Origin: Lentzea kentuckyensis
GTDB taxonomy: Bacteria > Actinomycetota > Actinomycetes > Mycobacteriales > Pseudonocardiaceae
Length of the DNA: 64,000 nucleotides
NCBI RefSeq assembly: GCF_002150765.1
Contig: NZ_MUYM01000017.1
Span: forward strand, 62,001-126,000
Reading direction: 5' to 3'
This document shows positions 55,940 to 64,000 of this stretch, piece by piece. Numbering within the stretch: the first letter of the stretch is position 1; each line of letters opens with the position of its first letter. The notes beneath the pieces were generated by a model. The model saw only the letters and a program-made list of their open reading frames with translations. It searched no databases and was not told the origin of the DNA. Both the position numbers and the translations under genes were made by a program.

Positions 55940-57277
55940 GTGTTGCTGACCATGACCACCACCCACCAGCCGGCGACCGACCTCGGTCACCTGCTGCACA
56001 AGCACCCGGACCGGGCTCAGTCGTTCTCGACGAGCTCGGGTGTCGCGCACGTCTTCTACCCGAAGGCGACGAACGAGGAATGCACGGTCGCCCTCCTGCT
56101 GGAGGTCGACCCCATCGCGCTCGTGCGAGGTCCCGGCAGCACGCTCACGCAATACGTCAACGACAGGCCGTACGCGGCCGGGTCGTTGCTCACGGTCGCG
56201 CTCGGCAGCGTGTTCCGCACGGCCATGAACGGCCGCAGCGAGAGCTTCCCCGAGCTCGCCCGGACGCCGCTTCCGCTGGTCATCCGCGTTCCCGCGCTGC
56301 CGCACCGGCTCGCGGAGCGGTTGTTCACGCCGCTCGGCTGGACCGTCGAGGTCACCGGGCACGGCGATTCGCGCTACGGCGACGTCACGCTGACCGGAAC
56401 GCTCAGGGTCAGCGACGCTTTGAAGCACCTCTACGTGCTGCTGCCGGTGCTCGACGGCGGCAAGCACTACTGGGTCGCGGCCGACGAGGTCGACAAGCTG
56501 CTCAAGGCCGGTGACGGCTGGCTGGCGGCGCACCCGGACAAGGAGCTGATCACCACCAGGTACCTGGCGCGCAAGCGACCGTTGATCACCTCTGCGCTCG
56601 AACGCCTCGCGGACGTCGACGAGGTCGAGCCGGAGGAGCTGGACAACGCCCTGGCGGAGCCGAAGATCTCCCTTGCCGCACAGCGCAAGGAGGCCGTGAT
56701 CAAGGCGCTGCAAGAGGCGCGGGCCAAGCGTGTCCTCGACCTCGGCTGCGGTGGCGGCGCGTTGCTGCGCGAACTCGTCAAGGAGCCCGAGTTCACCGAG
56801 ATCCACGGCGTCGACGTGTCCGCGAAGGCGTTGCAGGAGGCCGCGCGCAAGCTGCACCTCGACCGCATGTCCGATCGCCAGCGCGAACGGATCACGTTGC
56901 GGCAGTCGGCTTTGACGTACGCCGACACCGAACTCGCCGGCTACGACGCGGCGGTGCTGATGGAGGTCGTCGAGCACGTCGACCCGTCGCGCCTGCCCGC
57001 GCTGGAGCATTCGGTCTTCACCGTGGCACGGCCCTTGACGGTCTTGGTGACCACACCGAACGTCGAGTACAACCCGCTCTTCGAAACGTTGCCGGAAGGG
57101 CAGATGCGCCACTCCGACCACCGTTTCGAGTGGACGCGGGCGGAGTTCGCGCAGTGGGCGGACGGCGTCGCGGAACGCCGTGGCTACACCGTGCGTCATG
57201 TGCCGATCGGGCCGGAGGACGCCGAACGCGGCGCGCCGACCCAGATGGCCGTGTTCAGCTTGGGGGAAGAGAACTGA
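55940..57277 (+). CDS. hen1: 3' terminal RNA ribose 2'-O-methyltransferase Hen1
   Basis: This 445-aa bacterial Hen1 has an N-terminal bacteria-specific domain (LLTMTTTHQPATDLGHLLHK) that activates Pnkp ligation, and a C-terminal SAM methyltransferase with RVLDLGCGGGALLREL. The metal-binding segment is AVLMEVVEHVDPSRL. It methylates the 2'-OH at the 3' end of broken RNA before sealing, protecting the repaired site from re-cleavage. I choose GTG 55940, which fits the usual start. The stop overlaps pnkp (TGATG). Confidence 0.95.
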   Translation: MLLTMTTTHQPATDLGHLLHKHPDRAQSFSTSSGVAHVFYPKATNEECTVALLLEVDPIALVRGPGSTLTQYVNDRPYAAGSLLTVALGSVFRTAMNGRSESFPELARTPLPLVIRVPALPHRLAERLFTPLGWTVEVTGHGDSRYGDVTLTGTLRVSDALKHLYVLLPVLDGGKHYWVAADEVDKLLKAGDGWLAAHPDKELITTRYLARKRPLITSALERLADVDEVEPEELDNALAEPKISLAAQRKEAVIKALQEARAKRVLDLGCGGGALLRELVKEPEFTEIHGVDVSAKALQEAARKLHLDRMSDRQRERITLRQSALTYADTELAGYDAAVLMEVVEHVDPSRLPALEHSVFTVARPLTVLVTTPNVEYNPLFETLPEGQMRHSDHRFEWTRAEFAQWADGVAERRGYTVRHVPIGPEDAERGAPTQMAVFSLGEEN

Positions 57278-59739
57278 TGGACCTGAAGATTCCGGACCTG
57301 TGCCTGGTGGTGCTGATCGGCGCCTCCGGTTCGGGCAAGTCCACGTTCGCGCGCAAGCACTTCCTCCCGACGCAGGTGTTGTCGAGTGACTACTTCCGCG
57401 GGCTCGTGTCCGACGACGAGAACGACCAGGCGGCGTCCGCGGCGGCGTTCGACGTGCTGCACTACGTCACCTCGAAACGGCTCGAAGCAGGGCGCGTCAC
57501 GGTGATCGACGCGACCAACGTGCAGGCACCCGACCGCGCGAAGCTGATCGAGGTCGCGAAGAAGGCGAATGTGCTGCCGGTGGCGATCGTCCTCGACACC
57601 CCGACCGAGGTTTGCCTGCGGCGCAACGCAGAGCGGCCAGACCGCGACTTCGGCGCGCACGTCGTGAAGCGGCATCGGGCCGCGTTGCGGCGGTCGTTGA
57701 AGTTCCTCGGCAAGGAGGGCTTCAAGCGCGTCCACGTGCTGCGCTCCGAGTCCGATGTGGACAACTCGACGATCGTGTACGAGCGGCTGCTCAACGACCT
57801 CAGGCACGAGACCGGTCCGTTCGACGTGTTCGGTGACGTGCACGGCTGCCGCGCCGAGCTGGAGGAGCTGCTGGTCGAGCTGGGGTACTCGCTGGTCCGC
57901 GACGACGAGGGCCGTGCGGTGGACGCGGTCCCGCCGGGCGACCGCAAGGCCGTGTTCGTCGGCGACCTCGTCGACCGCGGGCCGGACACTCCCGGCGTGC
58001 TGCGCCTGGTCATGGGCATGGTCGCCGCCGGCCACGCCTTCAGCGTGCGCGGAAACCACGAGGAGAAGCTCGTCCGGGCGTTGCGCGGCCACAAGGTGAC
58101 GGTCCGGCACGGGCTGGAGAAGTCGCTGGAGCAGCTCGCGCACGAGACTCCCGAATTCCGGCGTGAGGCCGAGAAGTTCTGCGACGGCCTGATCGCGCAC
58201 TACGTTCTCGACGGCGGAAACCTCGTCGTCGCACACGCCGGTCTGCCCGAGCGCTACCACGGTCGTGCGTCGGCGAAGGTGCGGAGTTTCGCTCTGTACG
58301 GCGACACGACCGGCGAGACCGACGCGCACGGCCTGCCGGTGCGCCTGCCGTGGGCGAACGACTACCGCGGTTCGGCCATGGTGTTGTACGGGCACGTCCT
58401 GGTGCCCGAGGCCGAGTGGATCAACAACACCATGTGCCTCGAAACGGGCGTGGTGTTCGGCGGGAAGCTGACCGCGTTGCGCTACCCGGAGAAGGAAACC
58501 GTCTCCGTGAAGGCGCACCAGGTCTGGTACGAGAACGACGCGCCGTTCCCGCCTCCGAAGGCCGCCGAGCGCGCGCCGGACGTCCTGTCGCTCACCGACG
58601 TCACCGGTCTGCGCCGGATCGACACGTCGCTGATCGGTCCCGTGACGATCCGGGCTGAGCAGTCCGCGTCGGCTCTGGAGGTCATGAGCCGGTTCGCGAT
58701 CGACCCGCACGACCTGCTGTACCTGCCGCCGACGATGGCGCCGACCGCGACCTCGACGCGCGACGACGTGCTGGAGCACCCGGAGGACGCGTTCGCGGAG
58801 TACCGGTCGGCCGGTGTCGCGCAGGTGATCTGCGAGGAGAAGCACATGGGCTCCCGCGCGGTGTTGCTGGTGCGCAAGGAAGGTGGCGCGATCTACACGC
58901 GCACCGGGCGTGCGTTCTTCGACGGCGCCCTGGGCACCGAACTGCTGGACCGCGTGCGTTCGGCGTGTGCCGGCTTGTTCGACGAGTTCGCCACGGACTG
59001 GCTGCTCCTCGACGCCGAGCTGATGCCGTGGAACGCCAAGGCCTCCGGGCTGATCCGCGAGCAGTACGCGGCAGTCGGCGCGGCGGCAGGCGGCGCTCTG
59101 CCGGTGGCCGTCAGCGTTCTTGAGTCGGCGGCTGCGCGCGGTGTGGACGTGTCGGAACTGCTGGCGCGCACGACTCAGCGCGCCTTGAACGCCGAGGCCT
59201 ACCGTGCAGCGTACGAGCGGTACTGCTGGCCCACCAACGGCTTGGAGGGCGTGCGGATCGCGCCGTTCCAGTTGCTCGCGGTCGAGGGGCGCACGTTCCA
59301 CGACCGTTCGCACCTGTGGCACCTGGAGACGTTGAGCCGCCTGGAGGGGCCGCTGTTCCAGCAGACCCGGCACCTCGTGGTCGACACCGCGGATCCCGCG
59401 GCCGGCATTCGCTGGTGGGACGAGCTGACCGCGGCCGGCGGCGAGGGCATGGTCGTGAAGCCGCTGGCGAACCTCGGCGGACGCGTACAGCCGGGCGTGA
59501 AGGTGCGTGGACGCGAGTACCTGCGGATCATCTACGGCCCGGACTACACGACGCCTTCGAACCTCGCACGGCTGCGCAAGCGTTCGCTCGGACGCAAGCG
59601 CGGACTCGCCCTGCGCGAGTACGCCCTGGGCATCGAGGCCCTCGAACGCGTCGCGCGCGGCGAGCCGTTGTGGCGGGTGCACGAGTGCGTCTTCGGCGTG
59701 CTCGCGCTGGAGTCGGAACCGGTGGACCCACGACTGTGA
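57277..59739 (+). CDS. pnkp: Polynucleotide kinase-phosphatase-ligase
   Basis: This 820-aa three-domain RNA repair enzyme starts with an N-terminal kinase with Walker A LIGASGSGKSTF (residues ~14-24). The central metallophosphatase has DVFGDVHGCRAEL, VGDLVDRGPDTPG, SVRGNHEEK, and AHAGLP. The C-terminal ligase/adenylyltransferase has the Lys motif CEEKHMGSRAVLL, then LLLDAELMPWN and EGMVVKPL. It heals 2',3'-cyclic phosphate and 5'-OH ends made by ribotoxins and, with Hen1, seals them. The ATG at 57277 overlaps the hen1 stop by one base and its stop overlaps the next gene by four, so all three are coupled. Confidence 0.95.
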   Translation: MDLKIPDLCLVVLIGASGSGKSTFARKHFLPTQVLSSDYFRGLVSDDENDQAASAAAFDVLHYVTSKRLEAGRVTVIDATNVQAPDRAKLIEVAKKANVLPVAIVLDTPTEVCLRRNAERPDRDFGAHVVKRHRAALRRSLKFLGKEGFKRVHVLRSESDVDNSTIVYERLLNDLRHETGPFDVFGDVHGCRAELEELLVELGYSLVRDDEGRAVDAVPPGDRKAVFVGDLVDRGPDTPGVLRLVMGMVAAGHAFSVRGNHEEKLVRALRGHKVTVRHGLEKSLEQLAHETPEFRREAEKFCDGLIAHYVLDGGNLVVAHAGLPERYHGRASAKVRSFALYGDTTGETDAHGLPVRLPWANDYRGSAMVLYGHVLVPEAEWINNTMCLETGVVFGGKLTALRYPEKETVSVKAHQVWYENDAPFPPPKAAERAPDVLSLTDVTGLRRIDTSLIGPVTIRAEQSASALEVMSRFAIDPHDLLYLPPTMAPTATSTRDDVLEHPEDAFAEYRSAGVAQVICEEKHMGSRAVLLVRKEGGAIYTRTGRAFFDGALGTELLDRVRSACAGLFDEFATDWLLLDAELMPWNAKASGLIREQYAAVGAAAGGALPVAVSVLESAAARGVDVSELLARTTQRALNAEAYRAAYERYCWPTNGLEGVRIAPFQLLAVEGRTFHDRSHLWHLETLSRLEGPLFQQTRHLVVDTADPAAGIRWWDELTAAGGEGMVVKPLANLGGRVQPGVKVRGREYLRIIYGPDYTTPSNLARLRKRSLGRKRGLALREYALGIEALERVARGEPLWRVHECVFGVLALESEPVDPRL

Positions 59740-60377
59740 TCCTGGAAGCGATCATCGGCTCGCACGCCTACGGGCTGGCGACCGAGGAGTCCGACGTGGA
59801 CAGACGCGGGGTGTTCGTCGCGCCCACGGAAGCCTTCTGGCTGTTCGAAAAGCCACCGACGTCGGTCGAGGGCCCGGCGCCGGAGCAGCTCACCTGGGAG
59901 GTCGAGCACTTCTGCAAGCTGGGGCTGAAGTCGAACCCGACGGTGCTCGAAACGCTGGTGAGCCCGCTGATCGAGGTCAGCACGCCGATGGGAGAGGAAC
60001 TGCAGGCGCTGCTGCCCGCGTTCCTCTCCCGGTACGCGGTGCGGGCCTACACACGCGCGACGGAGATGCAGCTGTCACGCGCGGGCCGCAACCTGAAGCC
60101 CAAACAGCTCATGCACGTCGTGCGGTTGCGGCTGCTCGGGCTGCACTTGGTGCGCACGGGCGAACTGTCCATCGCGGCGGACCGTTCGTTGCTCAGGATC
60201 CGCGACGGCTCGATGCCGTGGGACGACGCCGTCGCGTGGGCGCACCGGCTCGGAGACGAGCTGGTGAGCGCGGACGGGCCGTTGCCGGAAGAGCCTGACC
60301 GGGCACGGGTCGAGGACTGGTTGGTGTCAGTGCGCAGGAGGATGTTGCGCGATCAGCCGTCGGGGCAGTCCCGCTAG
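59736..60377 (+). CDS. Nucleotidyltransferase-fold protein in the RNA repair operon (RlaP/COG3541-like)
   Basis: This 213-aa protein has the DNA polymerase beta-type signature IIGSHAYGLATEESDVDRRG (GS...D-x-D), followed by FVAPTEAFW and the helical EHFCKLGLKSNPTVLETL and LKPKQLMHVVRLRLLGLHL segments of the COG3541 group. Such proteins recur beside RNA ligases and Pnkp in RNA-repair islands; a role in adding or sensing nucleotides on damaged RNA is suggested but not proven. The GTG start overlaps pnkp by four bases, making it the third coupled gene of the hen1-pnkp operon. Confidence 0.82.
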   Translation: MILEAIIGSHAYGLATEESDVDRRGVFVAPTEAFWLFEKPPTSVEGPAPEQLTWEVEHFCKLGLKSNPTVLETLVSPLIEVSTPMGEELQALLPAFLSRYAVRAYTRATEMQLSRAGRNLKPKQLMHVVRLRLLGLHLVRTGELSIAADRSLLRIRDGSMPWDDAVAWAHRLGDELVSADGPLPEEPDRARVEDWLVSVRRRMLRDQPSGQSR

Positions 60378-60661
60378 TCCTGCTTCTTCGGTTCGGCCGG
60401 GGTCTCCGCGGGCTGGTCGGAGGAGGCCTCGGCCGGCTCATCGAACGACGCCGGCACCCGCTTGAGGTGCTTGTTCATCGACTTGACGAGGAAGAAGACC
60501 GCGATGAAGAAGACGATCAGCAGGACGAGGCCGACCGGGGAGGACTTGCCGAAGTCCTCGCCCTGGCCGCCCTTGTCGTTCTCGTTCGTGTTCGACGGCT
60601 GCACGGCGACCAGGGCCACCGTGCTGCTGAGGTCGAAGTCCTGCGAAAGCTGGGGAATCAC
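60374..60661 (-). CDS. Small membrane protein, Rv1083-like
   Basis: This 95-aa protein has a polar, probably extracellular N-terminus, one transmembrane helix (SPVGLVLLIVFFIAVFFLVK), and a Glu/Pro-rich cytoplasmic tail (FDEPAEASSDQPAETPAEPK). It directly follows mca: the GTG at 60661 lies two bases after the mca stop, so the two are co-transcribed, as Rv1083 and mca are neighbours in mycobacteria. Function unknown. Its stop overlaps the end of the nucleotidyltransferase gene by four bases. Confidence 0.75.
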   Translation of the reverse strand: MIPQLSQDFDLSSTVALVAVQPSNTNENDKGGQGEDFGKSSPVGLVLLIVFFIAVFFLVKSMNKHLKRVPASFDEPAEASSDQPAETPAEPKKQD

Positions 60662-60663
60662 CC

Positions 60664-61533
60664 CTAGACCTTAACTCCGGCGAACAGGTCGTTCTCCGGC
60701 AGCGTCGAGTCGACCAGGGAGCGGACGAGCTCGTACTCCTCGGTCGGCCAGATCTCGCGCTGCAGGTCCATCGGGATGACGAACCAGCGGCTGGTCGGGT
60801 CGATCTGGGTCGCGTGGGCCTTGAGGGCCTCGTCGCGGACGTCGAAGTAGTCCGCGCACTCGACCTGGGTCGTCACGCGGTCCATCACGTCCGGGCGGTC
60901 GGCTGACCAGTTCGCGAGCCACTCCGTGTACGGCGACTCCATGCCGCGGGCCTCCATGGCCTCGTGGAACGCCAGGAGCTTCGCGCGCGAGAAGCCGTGC
61001 CCGTAGTAGACCTTCTGCGTCTCCCACGCCGAGCCCAGCGACGGGTCGAACGAGGGATCGGCCGCGGCGTCCAGCGCTGCCATCGAGATTTCGTGCGTCC
61101 GGATGTGGTCCGGGTGCGGGTATCCGCCGTTTTCGTCGTACGTCACGACGACGTGCGGGCGGAAGTCGCGAATGGCCTCCACCAGGGACGGCACCGACTC
61201 CTCCAGCGGCACGAGGGCGAAGCAGCCCTCTGGCAGCGGTGGCTTCGGGTCGCCCTCGGGCAGACCTGAGTCCTTGAAGCCCAGCCAGCGGTGCTGGATG
61301 CCGAGGATCTTGGCCGCGCGGGCCATCTCCTCGCGGCGGACCTCGATGATGTTCTCGAGCACGTCCGGCCTGTCCATCGCCGGGTTGAGAATGCTGCCCG
61401 CACCACCGTCAGTACAGGTCACGACCATCACGTCGTGGCCTTCCGCGATGTAGCGGGCCATCGTGGCCGCGCCCTTGCTCGACTCGTCGTCGGGATGTGC
61501 GTGCACTGCCATAAGGCGCAGCTTTTCGGCCAT
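60664..61533 (-). CDS. mca: Mycothiol S-conjugate amidase
   Basis: This 289-aa zinc amidase of the LmbE/PIG-L superfamily has metal ligands in VHAHPDDESSKGAA and GYPHPDHIRTHE, plus TCTDGGAGSILNPAMD and EEMARAAKILGI. It cleaves mycothiol-toxin adducts to mercapturates and glucosaminyl-inositol. Longer than MshB-specific features; YGHGFSRAKLLAFHEAME supports Mca over MshB. ATG 61533. Presence of mycothiol metabolism fits an actinomycete. Confidence 0.92.
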   Translation of the reverse strand: MAEKLRLMAVHAHPDDESSKGAATMARYIAEGHDVMVVTCTDGGAGSILNPAMDRPDVLENIIEVRREEMARAAKILGIQHRWLGFKDSGLPEGDPKPPLPEGCFALVPLEESVPSLVEAIRDFRPHVVVTYDENGGYPHPDHIRTHEISMAALDAAADPSFDPSLGSAWETQKVYYGHGFSRAKLLAFHEAMEARGMESPYTEWLANWSADRPDVMDRVTTQVECADYFDVRDEALKAHATQIDPTSRWFVIPMDLQREIWPTEEYELVRSLVDSTLPENDLFAGVKV

Positions 61534-61629
61534 GACCCCCGTGGTCCTCCTGTGTCAACGGTCCTGCGACACTCATCAACTGAACGTCGGGCACCATTGT
61601 TCCCCAGAGGCTGAGGAGGACGCGGCAAA

Positions 61630-62052
61630 GTGGCACAGCGCGCGCTTCCCGAGGGGCGCTACAGCAAACAGAGTCGCAAACCGCTGTCCAAGTGGACGCG
61701 CTGGGCGTTACTCACTGTAGCCGTGGCGGTGGGTGCCGTCGTCGCCTTCGTCGGTTACCGAAATCTCGGCACAAAGCCGATCGAGGCGAAGCAGACCGCG
61801 TTCAACTTCCTCGGCGACGACCGCGTACAGGTCAGTTTCGAGGTTTCCCGAGATCAACCGGAGCGCGCCGCCGTCTGCATCATTCGGGCCCGATCCAAGG
61901 ACGGGGACGAAGCAGGCAGACGCGAAGTTCTGGTTCCGCCGGGAAATTCGCTCGTCGTCGAGACAACAGTTCTCCGCACCTCGAAGCCGCCGGTCACCGG
62001 CGAGGTGTTCGGGTGCTCCTACCAGGTTCCCGCCTACTTGTCCACGAGCTAG
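61630..62052 (+). CDS. DUF4307 membrane protein
   Basis: This 140-aa protein has a basic N-terminus ([17 protein letters not shown]), one membrane helix ([19 protein letters not shown]), and an extracytoplasmic domain with [20 protein letters not shown] and [21 protein letters not shown] final Cys lies in [10 protein letters not shown]. It matches the actinobacterial DUF4307 family, which in mycobacteria (Rv1081c) lies between greA and mca. GTG start at 61630. Function unknown. Confidence 0.85.
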   Translation: MAQRALPEGRYSKQSRKPLSKWTRWALLTVAVAVGAVVAFVGYRNLGTKPIEAKQTAFNFLGDDRVQVSFEVSRDQPERAAVCIIRARSKDGDEAGRREVLVPPGNSLVVETTVLRTSKPPVTGEVFGCSYQVPAYLSTS

Positions 62053-62144
62053 CGGCCAAGCGGGTGATCTGCGGTTTAAACGGCGAGATGGGGAACAAAT
62101 CGCCGTCGCTGAACGTTGTCTTCGTGTTACTATTGCCGCTCAAG

Positions 62145-62193
62145 CACGGCCCCGGCGCGGGCCGTGTTTTTCCGTTCCGGGCCCCCGGCCCGG
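62145..62193 (+). promoter_or_regulatory. Tandem hairpins in the greA leader, first with a T5 tract
   Basis: A GC-rich hairpin (62145-62152 with 62159-62166) is followed directly by TTTTT, which is terminator-like. A second hairpin (62177-62183 with 62187-62193) comes just after. Both lie between a -10-like TACTAT (62128-62133) and the greA start at 62246. This would let most transcripts stop before greA, an attenuation arrangement. Confidence 0.5.
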
Positions 62194-62245
62194 GAACTAT
62201 CTGGGGCACACGTGTGCGCCAGAGCAAGACGAGGAGTTGGTGACC

Positions 62246-62734
62246 GTGAGCGACACCCAGGTGACCTGGCTGACCCAGGAGGCCTACGACCGGCTCAAGG
62301 CTGAGCTGGACGAACTTATCGCGTACCGCCCGGTCATGGCTGCCGAGATCAACGCCCGTCGCGAAGAGGGCGACCTCCGCGAGAACGGCGGCTACCACGC
62401 GGCACGCGAGGAGCAGGGCAAGCAGGAGGCGCGCATCCGCCAGCTGCACGAGCTGCTCCAGGCCGCGAAGGTCGGCGAAGCCCCCACCACCAAGGGTGTC
62501 GCGGCGCCGGGCACGGTGCTCACGATCCGTTACGACGGCGACGACGAGACCGAGACCTTCCTGCTCGCGACCCGCGAAGAGGGCGCGCACGGCGAGATGG
62601 AGGTCTACTCCCCGGTGTCGCCGCTCGGCAAGGCGCTCAACGGCGCGAAGGACGGTGAGACCGTCGAGTACGAGCTGCCCAACGGCAAGCTCCAGAAGGT
62701 CACGCTGATCTCCGCTGTTCCGTACTCCGCGTAG
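62246..62734 (+). CDS. greA: Transcription elongation factor GreA
   Basis: This 162-aa protein has an N-terminal coiled coil ([38 protein letters not shown], with the acidic DLRENGGY tip that enters the RNA polymerase channel). A C-terminal FKBP-like domain ([19 protein letters not shown]) follows. It rescues backtracked polymerase by transcript cleavage. I choose GTG 62246, because GAGGAG (62231-62236) is nine bases upstream; the GTG at 62240 is too close. A tandem-hairpin leader precedes it. Confidence 0.95.
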   Translation: MSDTQVTWLTQEAYDRLKAELDELIAYRPVMAAEINARREEGDLRENGGYHAAREEQGKQEARIRQLHELLQAAKVGEAPTTKGVAAPGTVLTIRYDGDDETETFLLATREEGAHGEMEVYSPVSPLGKALNGAKDGETVEYELPNGKLQKVTLISAVPYSA

Positions 62735-62765
62735 CAGCCATCACGAACTTTTTGAAATAGGCACT

Positions 62766-62802
62766 GGGCCGGTCACTTCGGTGACCGGCCCCGTCCTTTT
62801 TT
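62766..62802. terminator. Strong terminator with UUCG loop after greA
   Basis: A perfect 11-bp stem (62766-62776 with 62781-62791), closed by a TTCG tetraloop, is followed within six bases by six T residues (62797-62802). It ends greA transcription; the convergent Lrp gene's stop codon lies inside the stem. Confidence 0.92.
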
Positions 62803-63291
62803 CACGCGTTCCAGGAGCGGCCGCACGCGTGGGGGCACTGGTGTGGACAAAGCGATCGACGTCGACAGCCGTCGCACGTGCGGCACGTCGACGATGTGAT
62901 CGACCACGCGCTGCAGGTCCGCGTTCGACCTCGCGACCATTCGCACGAACAGATCGCCCTGGCCGGTCGTCGCGTGCACCTCGCACACCTCGCTGATCGC
63001 GGCCAGCCCCTCGCACACCTCCGCGCGCCGGCCCTGCGCGATCTCCACCACCGCGAACGCCGTCAGCCCGTACCCCATCGCGCCGAGGTCCAGTGCCGGC
63101 GGGAACCCGGTGAGCACGCCTTTGTCGACGAGGCGGTCGAGCCGGGCCTGGACCGTTCCCCGTGCGACGCCCAGTCGCCGCGAGCATTCGAGGACGCCCA
63201 GCCGCGGCTCGTCTGTCAAGAGCAACAGCAGCCTTGCGTCGAGTTCGTCGACGGGCTGGTCAGAGTGCTCACTCTGCTGATCGCTGGCCAC
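62773..63291 (-). CDS. Lrp/AsnC-family regulator divergent from hppD
   Basis: This 172-aa protein has an HTH (LDARLLLLLTDEPRLGVLEC, RRLGVARGTVQARLDRLVDK) and a RAM domain (AISEVCEVHATTGQGDLFVR). A basic tail RVKKGRGRSPK is visible. Divergent position to 4-hydroxyphenylpyruvate dioxygenase, across 74 bases, suggests it controls tyrosine catabolism. Its ATG at 63291 has no clear ribosome site. Confidence 0.9.
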   Translation of the reverse strand: MASDQQSEHSDQPVDELDARLLLLLTDEPRLGVLECSRRLGVARGTVQARLDRLVDKGVLTGFPPALDLGAMGYGLTAFAVVEIAQGRRAEVCEGLAAISEVCEVHATTGQGDLFVRMVARSNADLQRVVDHIVDVPHVRRLSTSIALSTPVPPRVRPLLERVKKGRGRSPK

Positions 63292-63310
63292 AGATCACTG
63301 TACAAAATGT

Positions 63311-63348
63311 TCAGCAAAATCGCTGACTGTTGCTCACCCTGCTAGGTC
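63311..63348. promoter_or_regulatory. Operator/promoter region between lrp and hppD
   Basis: TCAGC and GCTGA (63311-63315, 63322-63326) form an inverted repeat around AAAATC in an A/T-rich stretch, as Lrp-family sites often do. TAGGTC (63343-63348) is a candidate -10 for hppD; the palindrome would overlap its -35 position. Confidence 0.4.
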
Positions 63349-63362
63349 GACTCATGCTGTGA

Positions 63363-64000
<638 letters not shown>

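Overview
The window is high-GC actinobacterial chromosome. It encodes mycothiol conjugate amidase (mca), an actinobacterial GuaB1-type GMP reductase, a mycobacteria-like Z-prenyl diphosphate synthase, an AfsR/SARP regulator and many GTG starts. Together with chaplin-like small secreted proteins, this suggests a filamentous Pseudonocardiaceae-type organism (Lentzea/Saccharothrix-like). The genus is inference. I see no tRNA, rRNA, IS element, prophage or CRISPR array.

Layout. 0-4 kb: the tail of an ABC permease, a 49-bp perfect palindrome, and a thiamine ABC transporter operon (thiBPQ, minus strand) under a TPP riboswitch. 4-11 kb: pterin dehydratase, a secreted GH88/105 hydrolase, a GT87-type membrane mannosyltransferase, two very small membrane proteins, a 1035-aa AfsR-type regulator and a methyltransferase. 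A short remnant resembling the end of a Shedu (DUF4263) protein follows. 11-20 kb: ychF, an Ada/AlkA fusion with ogt, sbcDC and rmuC, a genome-maintenance cluster. 20-24 kb: a large HTH-STAND ATPase-WD40 protein.

24-43 kb: a housekeeping block whose content parallels the M. tuberculosis Rv1080c-Rv1112 neighbourhood: ispH, an Rv1109c-like protein, xseA, an extra small gene, xseB, glpX, fumC, hemolysin III, uppS and phoH. Accessory genes are interspersed: a trypsin-like protease, two L,D-transpeptidases, a branched-chain amino acid dehydrogenase with an Lrp regulator, a ferredoxin/flavodoxin-NADP reductase-like enzyme, an 857-aa orphan membrane protein of lower GC, two chaplin-like secreted proteins and a DUF885-like protein.

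43-60 kb: mainly accessory genes lying between phoH and the rest of the conserved block. They are an ABC exporter coupled to guaB1, a GNAT, ATP-dependent DNA ligase B, a MocR regulator divergent from a DMT transporter, a three-gene operon of unknown function, a DUF255 thioredoxin-domain protein, and the RNA-repair operon hen1-pnkp-nucleotidyltransferase. 60-64 kb: the conserved block resumes (Rv1083-like, mca, DUF4307, greA). It is followed by an Lrp regulator divergent from hppD, which runs off the window.

Functional themes: nucleic-acid repair is strongly represented (Ada/AlkA, Ogt, SbcCD, RmuC, XseAB, LigB, Hen1-Pnkp). The most system-like accessory unit is the translationally coupled Hen1-Pnkp-nucleotidyltransferase operon. 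The least explained items are the chaplin-like pair, the three-gene operon with repeated TTAC upstream motifs, the 857-aa membrane protein and the structured leader in front of phoH.
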